Positions 25,184 through 32,831 of a stretch of DNA of 64,000 bases are shown piece by piece. Under the pieces are notes generated by a model. The model did no database searches and was not told the DNA's origin. It was given only the letters and a program-made list of their open reading frames with translations. Positions within the stretch are counted from its first letter, which is position 1; every line of letters starts with the position of its first letter. Source of the stretch: Streptomyces wuyuanensis. Its GTDB lineage: Bacteria > Actinomycetota > Actinomycetes > Streptomycetales > Streptomycetaceae. The position numbers and the translations under genes are program-made. The stretch spans positions 62,001-126,000 of the forward strand of contig NZ_FNHI01000022.1 of the NCBI RefSeq assembly GCF_900103455.1. Direction: 5' to 3'.

Positions 25184-25647
25184 GGCACTCCTCGGAAGTG
25201 TGGCGGGGCGGTACGGCGGGCCCGGCGGACCGCCGGCGGTGCGACGCTGAATGCGGCCGCTCAGGGTGAACAGCCCGGGGAAGGGCGGAGAAACGGCAGA
25301 AAGCAGAAGATTCCGAAGCAAGCCGAAACGCACTCGAACTGGCGGGAAGCGGCCGGAAGCACCGGCCGGCGCGAAGACCGGGAGGGAGCGGCGGGCGCGA
25401 ACGGGAGGCCGGCCGCCGGGAACGCGGAACGGTGGAGGCGGTGGGCCGCGCGGGCGGTCGGCGACAGTGACAGCGGCAACAGGCGCGCGGCGGCGGAAGG
25501 CCGGGCCTGACCGCGGCAGGGGCGGCGCGGGCCACGAGGTCCTGCCTGTCGGCGGTCGTGCCGTGAGCCCGGTGCCGCGTCAGCGGATCGGGCGGAACGG
25601 TGCCGGTCGCATCCAGCGCGAGGGGGAGCGCGACGGAGGGTGGGACG
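25184..25647. other. Intergenic region upstream of molybdoenzyme gene
   Basis: In this 464-bp region the stretch 25280-25345 is relatively A-rich and may contain promoter elements of the minus-strand molybdoenzyme. Candidate frames here translate to low-complexity protein. I see no convincing gene or terminator. Confidence 0.45.
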
Positions 25648-26220
25648 TCACGGACGGCGCCCCAGCAGGCAGAGCAGCTTCGTCTGCGGGTCGGCACCCT
25701 CCGGCGGTTCCACCGCGGGCGCGAACATCCCGCTCCCGGCGAGCTCGGCGGCGTACGGTGCCACCTCCCCGGCGGCGAAGCCCACCAGCGCCTCCGGGAG
25801 GGCGTCGTCGGCGCCGATGGCCCGCGAGAGGTCCCACGCGTGCACGATCATGTCGGCCGTCATCTGCGCGCAGTAGGCGGCGACGGTGCTCTCTCCGTAC
25901 GACAGCCCGACACCGCGCTCCAGGGCGCCGGGCTCGCGGAAGGCGGCCTTGGCGGCGGAGGCGGCCCGGTCCCAGGTGACGGCGGGATGCCCGCCGAGCA
26001 CGTCGCCGTCGTAGGAGTCGCCGACGTCGGCGACCGACCGGCCCTCGCCGACCAGGGGCGGCACCCAGAGCTGCTCGGCGGTCACATGGTTGACGAGATC
26101 CCGTACGGACCATCCGGTGCAGGGCGTCGGCGCGTCCCACTGCTCCGGGCGGACGGCGTGGACCCGTTCCGTGAACAGCCCGAGGGCCTCGGCATGCCGG
26201 TCCAGCAGGGGATTGTCCAT
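25648..26220 (-). CDS. TIGR03086-type DinB/mycothiol maleylpyruvate isomerase-fold protein
   Basis: A 190-residue protein of the actinobacterial DinB-like, metal-binding TIGR03086 family. Signature regions are LLDRHAEALGLFTERVHAV, PTPCTGWSVRDLVNHVTAEQ (the first metal histidine) and QMTADMIVHAWDLSRAIGAD (the second pair, HAWDLSRA). Family members related to mycothiol-dependent maleylpyruvate isomerase are putative thiol-dependent transferases. The ATG at 26218-26220 is the family-like start; an in-frame upstream codon at 26298 adds Arg/Pro residues without similarity. It is divergent from the PAP2/lipid-kinase fusion. Confidence 0.85.
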   Translation of the reverse strand: MDNPLLDRHAEALGLFTERVHAVRPEQWDAPTPCTGWSVRDLVNHVTAEQLWVPPLVGEGRSVADVGDSYDGDVLGGHPAVTWDRAASAAKAAFREPGALERGVGLSYGESTVAAYCAQMTADMIVHAWDLSRAIGADDALPEALVGFAAGEVAPYAAELAGSGMFAPAVEPPEGADPQTKLLCLLGRRP

Positions 26221-26414
26221 GGGATCCACTGTGCTCCGGCCGTCCGGCCGCCGCGAACGCACGCGGGGCCACCCGGTCGCGGGCGGAGGCCGCCGCACCG
26301 GCAGGGCCCTGCGTTCCCGGAAATCCGGGCCCGCGCCGCGGCTGCTCTGCGCGGCGCGGGTGGCATGTGCGCGGGGGCCGCTTGGATCGCGGGGAGGCGG
26401 GGTACCCGCGTTCC

Positions 26415-28046
26415 ATGCCGGCCTTCCACCGAGACAGAGCGCCGCAGTCCGCCGCGCACTCGCTCCCCCAGTCCTTCACCCGCGCCGTGTCGCGCCTGGT
26501 GTCCGTCCCCGAGGGGCTGCCGCAGCGCACGCCGCGCGGCCGGCGGATCGCCTCGACGCTCACGGGATGGGACCGCGGGGTCCTCCACGCCGTCGCGAAC
26601 CGCCACTGGCCGGGTGCCGACCCCGTGCTGCCGAGGCTCAGCAGGGCCGCCGACCACGGGCTCCTGTGGTTCGGCACGGCCGCCGGGATGGCCGTCTTCG
26701 GGCGCGGCGCACGGTCGCGGAGGGCCGCGGTGCGGGGTGTGGCCTCGCTGGCGCTCGCCTCCGCGACGATCAACACCGTGGCCAAGCGGTCGGTGCGCAG
26801 GGCGCGCCCGATCCTCGACACCGTGCCGCTCGTCAGGCAGCTGAAACGGCAGCCGTTCACCACGTCCTTCCCCTCGGGGCACTCGGCGTCCGCTGCGGCG
26901 TTCGCCGCGGGAGTGGCGATGGAGTCGAAGGGGTGGGGGGCTGTGGTCGCGCCGGTCGCGGCGGCCGTCGCGCTGTCGCGCGTGTACACCGGGGTCCACT
27001 ATCCGAGCGATGTGCTCGTGGGGGCGGCCCTCGGTGTCGGTGCGGCGTTCGCGGTGCGCGGGCTGGTGCCGACCCGCGACCAGTTGCCGCCGCCGGGGCG
27101 GCCGCACACCCGGGCGCCGCGGCTGCCGGCCGGCAAGGACCTCGTCGTGGTCGCCAACCGCTCCTCCGGGTCCGGCGGCGGACCGCTCGGGGCGCTCTCG
27201 GCGGGGGACGACGCCACGGCACTCGTCCGCGACGCACTGCCGCTGGCGCGGATCGTCGAGTGCGCGCCGGAGGAGATCGAGAGCGCTCTGGAGGAGGCGG
27301 CCGGGAGCGGCTGCCGGGCGCTCGGCGTGCTCGGCGGGGACGGCACGGTGAACCGCGCGGCGACCACCGCGGCCCGGCACGGCCTGCCGCTCGCCGTGTT
27401 CCCCGGCGGGACCCTGAACCACTTCGCGCACGACCTCGGTCTCGAGACCGTGCACGACACCTGCGAGGCCCTGACGTCGGGCGATGCGGTGCGGGTCGAC
27501 CTGGGCCGGTTCACCCCGGGCCCGGACGGCGCGCGGGAGGGCCACTTCGTCAACACCTTCTCCCTCGGCGTGTACCCGGAGATGGTGCGGATCCGCGAGC
27601 GGTGGGCGCCGCGGATCGGCGGCTGGCCCGCCGGTGTGCTGGCAGCCGTGCGGACCCTGCGCGGCGAGCACCCGCTGGAGGCGGAGATCTCCGGGCGCAG
27701 GCGGCCGCTCTGGCTGCTGTTCGCCGGGAACGGCAGTTACCAGCGCGTCGGCCCGACCCCCGGGCGCCGCTACGACCTCGCCGACGGGCTGCTCGACGTA
27801 CGGGCGGTGCACGGCGGCCGCTTCCCCGGTGTACGGCTGTTCGCCGCGGCCCTCGCGGGCCCGCTGAGCCGGTCGCCGTTCCATGCCGCGGGACGGCTGC
27901 GGAAGCTGCGCATCTCCGGCCTGGCGCCGGGCTCACTGCTCGCGTACGACGGCGAGATCGCCGGAGCGCCGGCGGACCTGACGGTGGACAAGCTCACGGA
28001 GGCGCTGGTCGTCTACCGTCCGTCGCCGGCCTCACCGCTGCTCTGA
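26415..28046 (+). CDS. Bifunctional PAP2 phosphatase / diacylglycerol kinase-family protein
   Basis: A 543-residue fusion of two lipid enzymes. Residues about 85-215 are a PAP2 acid phosphatase with all three motifs: KRSVRRARP, PSGHSAS, and SRVYTGVHYPSDV. Residues about 235-540 are a DAGK-catalytic-like lipid kinase with the nucleotide loop VLGGDGTVNRAATTAA and FPGGTLNHFAHDLG, then the typical second lobe (LFAGNGSYQRVGPTP, DGLLDVRAVHGG). One half would remove and the other add phosphate on lipids at the membrane; this fused form is common in actinobacteria. The ATG at 26415 gives MPAFHRDR. The true lipid substrate is unknown. Confidence 0.9.
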   Translation: MPAFHRDRAPQSAAHSLPQSFTRAVSRLVSVPEGLPQRTPRGRRIASTLTGWDRGVLHAVANRHWPGADPVLPRLSRAADHGLLWFGTAAGMAVFGRGARSRRAAVRGVASLALASATINTVAKRSVRRARPILDTVPLVRQLKRQPFTTSFPSGHSASAAAFAAGVAMESKGWGAVVAPVAAAVALSRVYTGVHYPSDVLVGAALGVGAAFAVRGLVPTRDQLPPPGRPHTRAPRLPAGKDLVVVANRSSGSGGGPLGALSAGDDATALVRDALPLARIVECAPEEIESALEEAAGSGCRALGVLGGDGTVNRAATTAARHGLPLAVFPGGTLNHFAHDLGLETVHDTCEALTSGDAVRVDLGRFTPGPDGAREGHFVNTFSLGVYPEMVRIRERWAPRIGGWPAGVLAAVRTLRGEHPLEAEISGRRRPLWLLFAGNGSYQRVGPTPGRRYDLADGLLDVRAVHGGRFPGVRLFAAALAGPLSRSPFHAAGRLRKLRISGLAPGSLLAYDGEIAGAPADLTVDKLTEALVVYRPSPASPLL

Positions 28047-28180
28047 CGGGCCCCGTCCCGCGCGGCCCGGGTCCGGCGACCGTTCCGGAGCCGGGTGGCG
28101 CGCGGGTGCCGCTTCCCGGCACGGCGCCCCCGGCCGCGTCCACATGTCAAGACACCAATCTCAACATCCGGAGCAGCGGC

Positions 28181-28195
28181 GTACGGTGGCCGTAC
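28181..28195. promoter_or_regulatory. Short dyad upstream of methyltransferase
   Basis: GTACGG-TGG-CCGTAC is a perfect 6-bp inverted repeat 25 bp before the methyltransferase ATG. It follows an unusually AT-rich patch (28143-28167). It could be an operator in the promoter; this rests on symmetry and position only. Confidence 0.3.
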
Positions 28196-28220
28196 CACGT
28201 CTCGAGAGGGGTACGGCCGC

Positions 28221-29033
28221 ATGCAGAAGGAGACCGCCGTCTACACCCATGGCCACCACGAGTCGGTGCTGCGCTCGCACCGCTGGCGCACGGCCGCCAA
28301 CTCGGCCGCGTACCTGACACCCGAACTGCGGCCCGGGGCGGAGGTGCTGGACGTGGGCTGCGGCCCCGGGACGATCACGGCCGATCTCGCCTCCCTGGTC
28401 GCCCCCGGCACGGTGACGGCGGTCGACGCCGCGGCCGACGTCCTGGAGCAGGCGCGGGAGACGGTGCGGTCCCGGGGGAGGGACAACGTCCGCTTCGCGG
28501 TCGCCGATGTGCACGCACTGGACTTCCCCGACGACTCGTTCGACGTCGTCCATGCCCACCAGGTGCTGCAGCACGTGGGCGACCCGGTGGCGGCGCTGCG
28601 CGAGATGCGGCGGGTGTGCCGGCCGGGCGGTGTCGTCGCCGTCCGCGACAGCGACTACGGCGCCTTCGCCTGGTTCCCCGAGGTACCGGTGCTGGACGCC
28701 TGGCTGGAGCTCTACCACCGCGTGGCCCGGGCCAACGGCGGCGAACCGGACGCCGGACGCAGGCTGTACTCGTGGGCGCGCGCCGCCGGCTTCACCGACA
28801 TCACGGCGACCGCATCCGCCTGGTGCTTCACCACCCCGGACGAACGCGCGTGGTGGAGCGCCCTGTGGGCGGACCGCACGACCGCGTCGGCCTACGCCTC
28901 GCTCGCCGTCGAGGGCGGCCACGCCCGCCGGGAGGAACTCGACGGCATCGCCGCGGCCTGGCGCTCTTGGGGCCGCGAGGACGACGGGTGGTTCATGGTC
29001 CCGCACGGCGAACTGATCTGCCGGGTGCCCTGA
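28221..29033 (+). CDS. Class I SAM-dependent methyltransferase
   Basis: A 270-residue methyltransferase of the Methyltransf_11/25 type. Motif I is AEVLDVGCGPGTITADLASL, with VTAVDAAADVLEQARE next, ADVHALDFPDDSFDVVHAHQ, and the post motif REMRRVCRPGGVVAVRDSDY. The C-terminal part RLYSWARAAGFTDITATASA is typical of the UbiE-like group. The ATG at 28221 is used. The acceptor is unknown. It is convergent with the SUKH protein, six bases apart. Confidence 0.88.
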   Translation: MQKETAVYTHGHHESVLRSHRWRTAANSAAYLTPELRPGAEVLDVGCGPGTITADLASLVAPGTVTAVDAAADVLEQARETVRSRGRDNVRFAVADVHALDFPDDSFDVVHAHQVLQHVGDPVAALREMRRVCRPGGVVAVRDSDYGAFAWFPEVPVLDAWLELYHRVARANGGEPDAGRRLYSWARAAGFTDITATASAWCFTTPDERAWWSALWADRTTASAYASLAVEGGHARREELDGIAAAWRSWGREDDGWFMVPHGELICRVP

Positions 29034-29039
29034 GGCTGC

Positions 29040-29609
29040 TCAGCAGGGCGTCACCTCGGGCCCGAGCGACGGCAGCGCCCACGGCTCCAGCGTCCCCCCG
29101 GCGTACTCGGCGAGGAACTGGACCGCACCACCGGCGTAGTGCCACCAGCCGCCGCTGCGGGAGGCAACCGTGACGACCCAGTCCTGCGGGGTGTCGCCGG
29201 CCGTGGTCCACAGGAACTTGTCGCTCTCGTTCGACTCCGCCCAGGGCAGCAGGCCGCCGGGGGCGGGATGGGCCGTCGGACCGCGGCCGGGTTCGAGCCA
29301 GGCGTCGGCGAGGACATCGAGGGCGCCGCGCACACCGTGGAGCAGATGGTGCTCCCCGCCCGGCTCGGGGAGAGCGACGAGGACGAAATCCCCGAGGGCG
29401 AACGTCGGATACCACTCGGCGAGGCGCTTGTAGTCGGCGGGGAGGGCGGTGCCCAGGCCGTCCTCCAGCACGGCCCAGTCCGGCACGACGGGCTCCGCTC
29501 TGCGCAGGCCGCGCAGGCCGGGGACGGCCGACTCCAGCGCCGCGAGGGCCTCCTGCGGATCCGTGATGCGGCGGGCCGGCGTCTGTGTGCCGATCGACTC
29601 GTCGTTCAT
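29040..29609 (-). CDS. SMI1/KNR4 (SUKH) family protein
   Basis: A 189-residue protein with the SMI1/KNR4 fold. The recognisable core is LEDGLGTALPADYKRLAEWY then FALGDFVLVALPEP, with WTTAGDTPQDWVVTVASR and FLAEYAGGTLEPWALPSL at the end. SUKH-type proteins include immunity proteins against toxins and stand-alone homologues of unknown role. No toxin gene is adjacent, so an immunity function is not supported here. The start is the ATG at 29607-29609. Confidence 0.75.
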   Translation of the reverse strand: MNDESIGTQTPARRITDPQEALAALESAVPGLRGLRRAEPVVPDWAVLEDGLGTALPADYKRLAEWYPTFALGDFVLVALPEPGGEHHLLHGVRGALDVLADAWLEPGRGPTAHPAPGGLLPWAESNESDKFLWTTAGDTPQDWVVTVASRSGGWWHYAGGAVQFLAEYAGGTLEPWALPSLGPEVTPC

Positions 29610-29874
29610 GACCGCAGCGTGCCAGAGCCGTCCGACAATTCCCGGTGAGGGGCGCGGACATCGTGGCGGCATCCCTGCGGCCGTCGGGACCCGGGCGCCC
29701 GGGACCCGACGTCGGTTGCCGCCGGGACGTGCCGTCCCTCGCGGCACCCTCCGACCGCGAACCGTCCGTGCCCCGCCGCGCCGTGCGGCGGTGCCCGTGG
29801 CCGATGGCGCCCCCCGGCGGCCGCGGGGCGGGAATCGATCTCGTGGTGCGGCGGCGCCAACTACCCTCGCCCGT

Positions 29875-30255
29875 ATGGAGATCCTCGGAACCACGCTGCG
29901 TATCTGCGTCGACGACCTCGAGGCCGCGTCCGGCTTCTACGAACGCCTCACCGGCACGCCTGCGCTCCGCTTCGAGCGCGGCGGGGTGTCGGTGGCGGCG
30001 GTGGGCTGCTTCCTGCTGATGAGCGGTCCCGAGTCGGAGCTGGAGATCCTCCGCAAGGTCTCCGCGACCATCGCCGTCGAGGACGTGGACGCGGCGTGCG
30101 CGACGCTCACCGAGGTCGGGGCCAAAGTGGTGGCGGGGCCGGTGCCGACGCCGGTGGGCCGCAACCTCATCGCGGTCCACCCGGACGGGTCGGTGTTCGA
30201 GTACGCCGACCGGAAAGCCGCCGCCCCGGACACCGCCGACGCCCCGGGCCGCTGA
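29875..30255 (+). CDS. VOC (glyoxalase/bleomycin-resistance-fold) protein
   Basis: A 126-residue vicinal-oxygen-chelate protein. It begins MEILGTTLRICVDDLEAASG, followed by FYERLTGTPALRFERG and ending VHPDGSVFEYADRKAA, the usual last strand with its glutamate ligand. Single-domain proteins of this kind dimerise to form metal-dependent isomerases, dioxygenases or antibiotic-binding proteins, so no reaction is assigned. It is divergent from the SUKH gene across 265 bp. Confidence 0.82.
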   Translation: MEILGTTLRICVDDLEAASGFYERLTGTPALRFERGGVSVAAVGCFLLMSGPESELEILRKVSATIAVEDVDAACATLTEVGAKVVAGPVPTPVGRNLIAVHPDGSVFEYADRKAAAPDTADAPGR

Positions 30256-30491
30256 GAGCGGGCCGGAGTTCGGCGGACCGCACCGCGCGGCGGCGCCGGG
30301 CCCTGCTCACCGCCGCCGAGACCCTGCGGCCTCCGGGCCGACGTCGTCCGCGCCGTCGTCGAGCCGCCGCTGCCAACCCCCCGCCGACCCGCGCCCCGGC
30401 ACACCCCACCCAGGCCGTCCCGCCGCGGGTCGGGCCGCCGCCGCTGTCACACCGGCCGCGTCTCCCCCCGCCGTCGCCTGCCGGGCAGGAC

Positions 30492-32471
30492 TCACGTCCC
30501 CTGGTGCGGAGGACGCATCCGGAAGTCGTAGCGTTCGGGCAGGGGTTCGCCGGTGAGCTGCGACCAGGTCTCGCCGAGGATCTCGGCCCCCTCGTGCAGA
30601 TCCGCCACTTCGAAGCCCTCGTCGAAGACGGACCTCGCCCCGGCCCGGTCCCCCTCGGCGAGCAGCAGCCGGGCCTCCAGCAGCCGGAACCGGCCCCGCT
30701 CGCGCAGGGCCGGCCACAGCCGGTCCAGTACCGAGCGGGCACCGGCCGTGCGGCCGGTGCCCAGGAGCGACTCGATCGCCTCCCGGGCCAGCGCCGCCGT
30801 CGCCGCCGTCCAGGACTCACCGTGGTCACGGCGCTCGGCGCAGAGGTCGTCGAAGGCCTCCGCGTAGAGGTCGGCGGCCCGCTCGGGATGGCCGCCGGCG
30901 CGGTCGGCGAGGGCCAGGCAGCGCAGCAGCGGCCAGCGCGAGGGGGCCAGCCTCAGGCCCCGTTCCCAGCTCCGTACGGCCTGGGCGTGGTCGCCGGCGT
31001 GCCACTGGGCCACCCCGAGGTGGTACTCGGTGTGCGGCTCGGCGGGCGCCGTCTCGAGCATGTCGCGCCAGTGCGGCGCGACGAGGGTGGGGCCCGGCGG
31101 GGCGGCCCGGCGCGGTGCGGGAAGGACGCCGGTGCGCAACAGCGCCAGCCAGGGCGCCTGTTCGTCGCCGAGCGTGGCGGGGTCGAACGGGGTCCCGGGC
31201 AGTTTGTGCCCGGCGCGCAGGACTTCGAGAGCACCCCAGCCGGAGCCGGTGGCCAGCTGCTCGCCGGGTTCGGTGTCGGCGTGCGGCCGCCACGCCGTGT
31301 ACGCGGCCTCCAGCTGGGCGCGCGGCAGGGCCCGTTCGAGACACGCCTCCGTCCCGGCGCGCGCGGCGGCCCAGTCGTCGCCGTGCACGACGGCCGGGTC
31401 GGCGTCGAGCGGGCCGTACGCCTCCAGCCAGCTGAACTCCTCCTCGGCTTCGAGCCGTACGTGCTCCAGCTGGGTGCGGGCGAGCCCGGCCTGGATCTCC
31501 GCGTAGCCGGGTCCGCCGGGCCCGGTCAGCCACTGCTGCCAGTTGCGCCCGCCGCGGCCCGCGCCCCAGACGAACAGCTTGCGGCCGAGGAGCCGGTCCG
31601 TGGAGGTCTGCACGAGGCCGCGGCCGTCCTCGCCTAGCGAGGCGATCCACTTGCGGGAGTCCTCGGGCACGTCGTAGAAGTAGTCGGCGGAGTGCTCGCT
31701 GCGCAGCGGGTACGTGCGGTCCGCGCCGTCGTGCCCGGGGACCGGCGCCTTGCGCAGGGGGCGTTGGCAGCCGAAGTGCCACGCCTCGTCGGCGGGTGCC
31801 AGGACGCGGGTCCGCTCCCCCTCCGGCACGGCGGTGTTGGACCACCAGTAGACGGGCGCCGGTCGCTCGTGGGGGTTGCGTATCCGGACCCCGACGAGGA
31901 GGAACGCGGAGTCGTCGGGAAGCCACAGGTCGACCTGGAACGGCAGGTCGCGCAGCCGCTCCCACTCCCAGAGCCGGACCATGTCGCCGCCGTCGGGCGC
32001 CGCGACGACGGCCGCGTGCAGCGGCTCGCAGGAGAGCGGGGAGTGGCCGATCGCGCCGATGTTCCATTCGATGCCGCCGGCGAACCAGGCGCCGTTGAGG
32101 GCGAAGCCGGCCGGCTGGAGGACGGGGTTGCGGTGGACCAGTTCCCGGCCGGTGGGCTTGTGGTGCAGCGAGTGGACCCGCCCGCCGAGGCCCGGCAGCA
32201 CGGTGGCCCGGAGCAGGTCGTTCTCGATGACGATCGCGTCGAGGTCCGTCTGGGTCCGTTCCCGCCCGTACCCGTCGCGCAGCCGCGCCGGCAGGATGGT
32301 GCGCAGCGGCTCGTACGCGATGCGGCGGGCCATGGCGCGGGGCAGTTCGCGCAGGGCGCGTTCGTCGGGCCGGTGGAGCCCGTCGGGGGTCCGCAGGGCG
32401 GGCAGCGGGTTCTCCGGTCCCAACGGGGCCGCGGGCAGGGTCAGTACGGCACGTCGCACGGTCGTGGCCAA
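30492..32471 (-). CDS. DUF5107 domain protein with TPR repeats
   Basis: A 659-residue protein. The N-terminal part (about 60-330) matches the DUF5107 pattern of carbohydrate-active or mutarotase-like beta-sandwich proteins: VIENDLLRATVLPGLGGRVH, GAWFAGGIEWNIGAIGHSPL, and PVYWWSNTAVPEGE. The C-terminal half contains tetratricopeptide-like helices (HLGVAQWHAGDHAQAVRSWE; ADLYAEAFDDLCAERRDH). The function is unreported, and cytoplasmic location is likely as no signal peptide is seen. The TTG at 32471 gives MATTVRRAVLTLPAAPLGPE; the start is uncertain because the frame stays open upstream into the arginase remnant. Confidence 0.8.
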   Translation of the reverse strand: MATTVRRAVLTLPAAPLGPENPLPALRTPDGLHRPDERALRELPRAMARRIAYEPLRTILPARLRDGYGRERTQTDLDAIVIENDLLRATVLPGLGGRVHSLHHKPTGRELVHRNPVLQPAGFALNGAWFAGGIEWNIGAIGHSPLSCEPLHAAVVAAPDGGDMVRLWEWERLRDLPFQVDLWLPDDSAFLLVGVRIRNPHERPAPVYWWSNTAVPEGERTRVLAPADEAWHFGCQRPLRKAPVPGHDGADRTYPLRSEHSADYFYDVPEDSRKWIASLGEDGRGLVQTSTDRLLGRKLFVWGAGRGGRNWQQWLTGPGGPGYAEIQAGLARTQLEHVRLEAEEEFSWLEAYGPLDADPAVVHGDDWAAARAGTEACLERALPRAQLEAAYTAWRPHADTEPGEQLATGSGWGALEVLRAGHKLPGTPFDPATLGDEQAPWLALLRTGVLPAPRRAAPPGPTLVAPHWRDMLETAPAEPHTEYHLGVAQWHAGDHAQAVRSWERGLRLAPSRWPLLRCLALADRAGGHPERAADLYAEAFDDLCAERRDHGESWTAATAALAREAIESLLGTGRTAGARSVLDRLWPALRERGRFRLLEARLLLAEGDRAGARSVFDEGFEVADLHEGAEILGETWSQLTGEPLPERYDFRMRPPHQGT

Positions 32472-32596
32472 GGCAACCTCGCTTCGTCTCGCGTCGTTCG
32501 CGCGGGGTCGCGCTTCGGCCCTGCGGCTGCGTCGGGCAGGCGGCCCCGTCGACCATGGAACACGGTGCTCGCCGGGGCGGCCAGGGGTTCTCCGGG

Positions 32597-32757
32597 TCAG
32601 GCTTCGGCAAAGGCCGCCACGACGAGATCCGCGAGGAGCCGGCCCGCGGCGCCGTCGGGGTCCAGATCGGGGGCGTAGACGGTGACGTCGAGGCCGACGC
32701 ACCCGCTCGGAGCGGAGCAACGGCCGCAGCACCGGGACGAGTTCCTCCGGCAAGAGT
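32597..32757 (-). pseudogene. Arginase-family protein, C-terminal remnant
   Basis: On the minus strand, two frames give the end of an arginase/ureohydrolase. The first reads GLLPEELVPVLRPLLRSE. After one extra base near 32702-32704 it continues as CVGLDVTVYAPDLDPDGAAG to the stop at 32597. This is the family's C-terminal helix-strand (VxxDVTxxDPDLDPDG). The middle of the same gene is found at 34453-34660, on the other side of the TnpB-like element. Confidence 0.75.
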
Positions 32758-32831
32758 CCGCTTCTGCGCCCGCCTGTACGGGCACAGGTCGGCGAAGAAC
32801 CGCGCCCGCAAGGCACTGGAGGCCGCCGAAC

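Noticed and set aside
29040..29609. SUKH protein as an immunity gene of a toxin system
   Set aside because: No polymorphic toxin, Rhs or secretion gene lies near it, so an immunity role is unsupported.
29690..29703. Palindrome CCCGGGCGCCCGGG between the SUKH and VOC genes
   Set aside because: It consists only of G and C, which gives chance palindromes often in this genome, and no regulator is adjacent.
30096..31637. 513-residue plus-strand open frame opposite the DUF5107 gene
   Set aside because: The opposite strand shows clear DUF5107 and TPR patterns with a normal protein composition, so this is a shadow frame.
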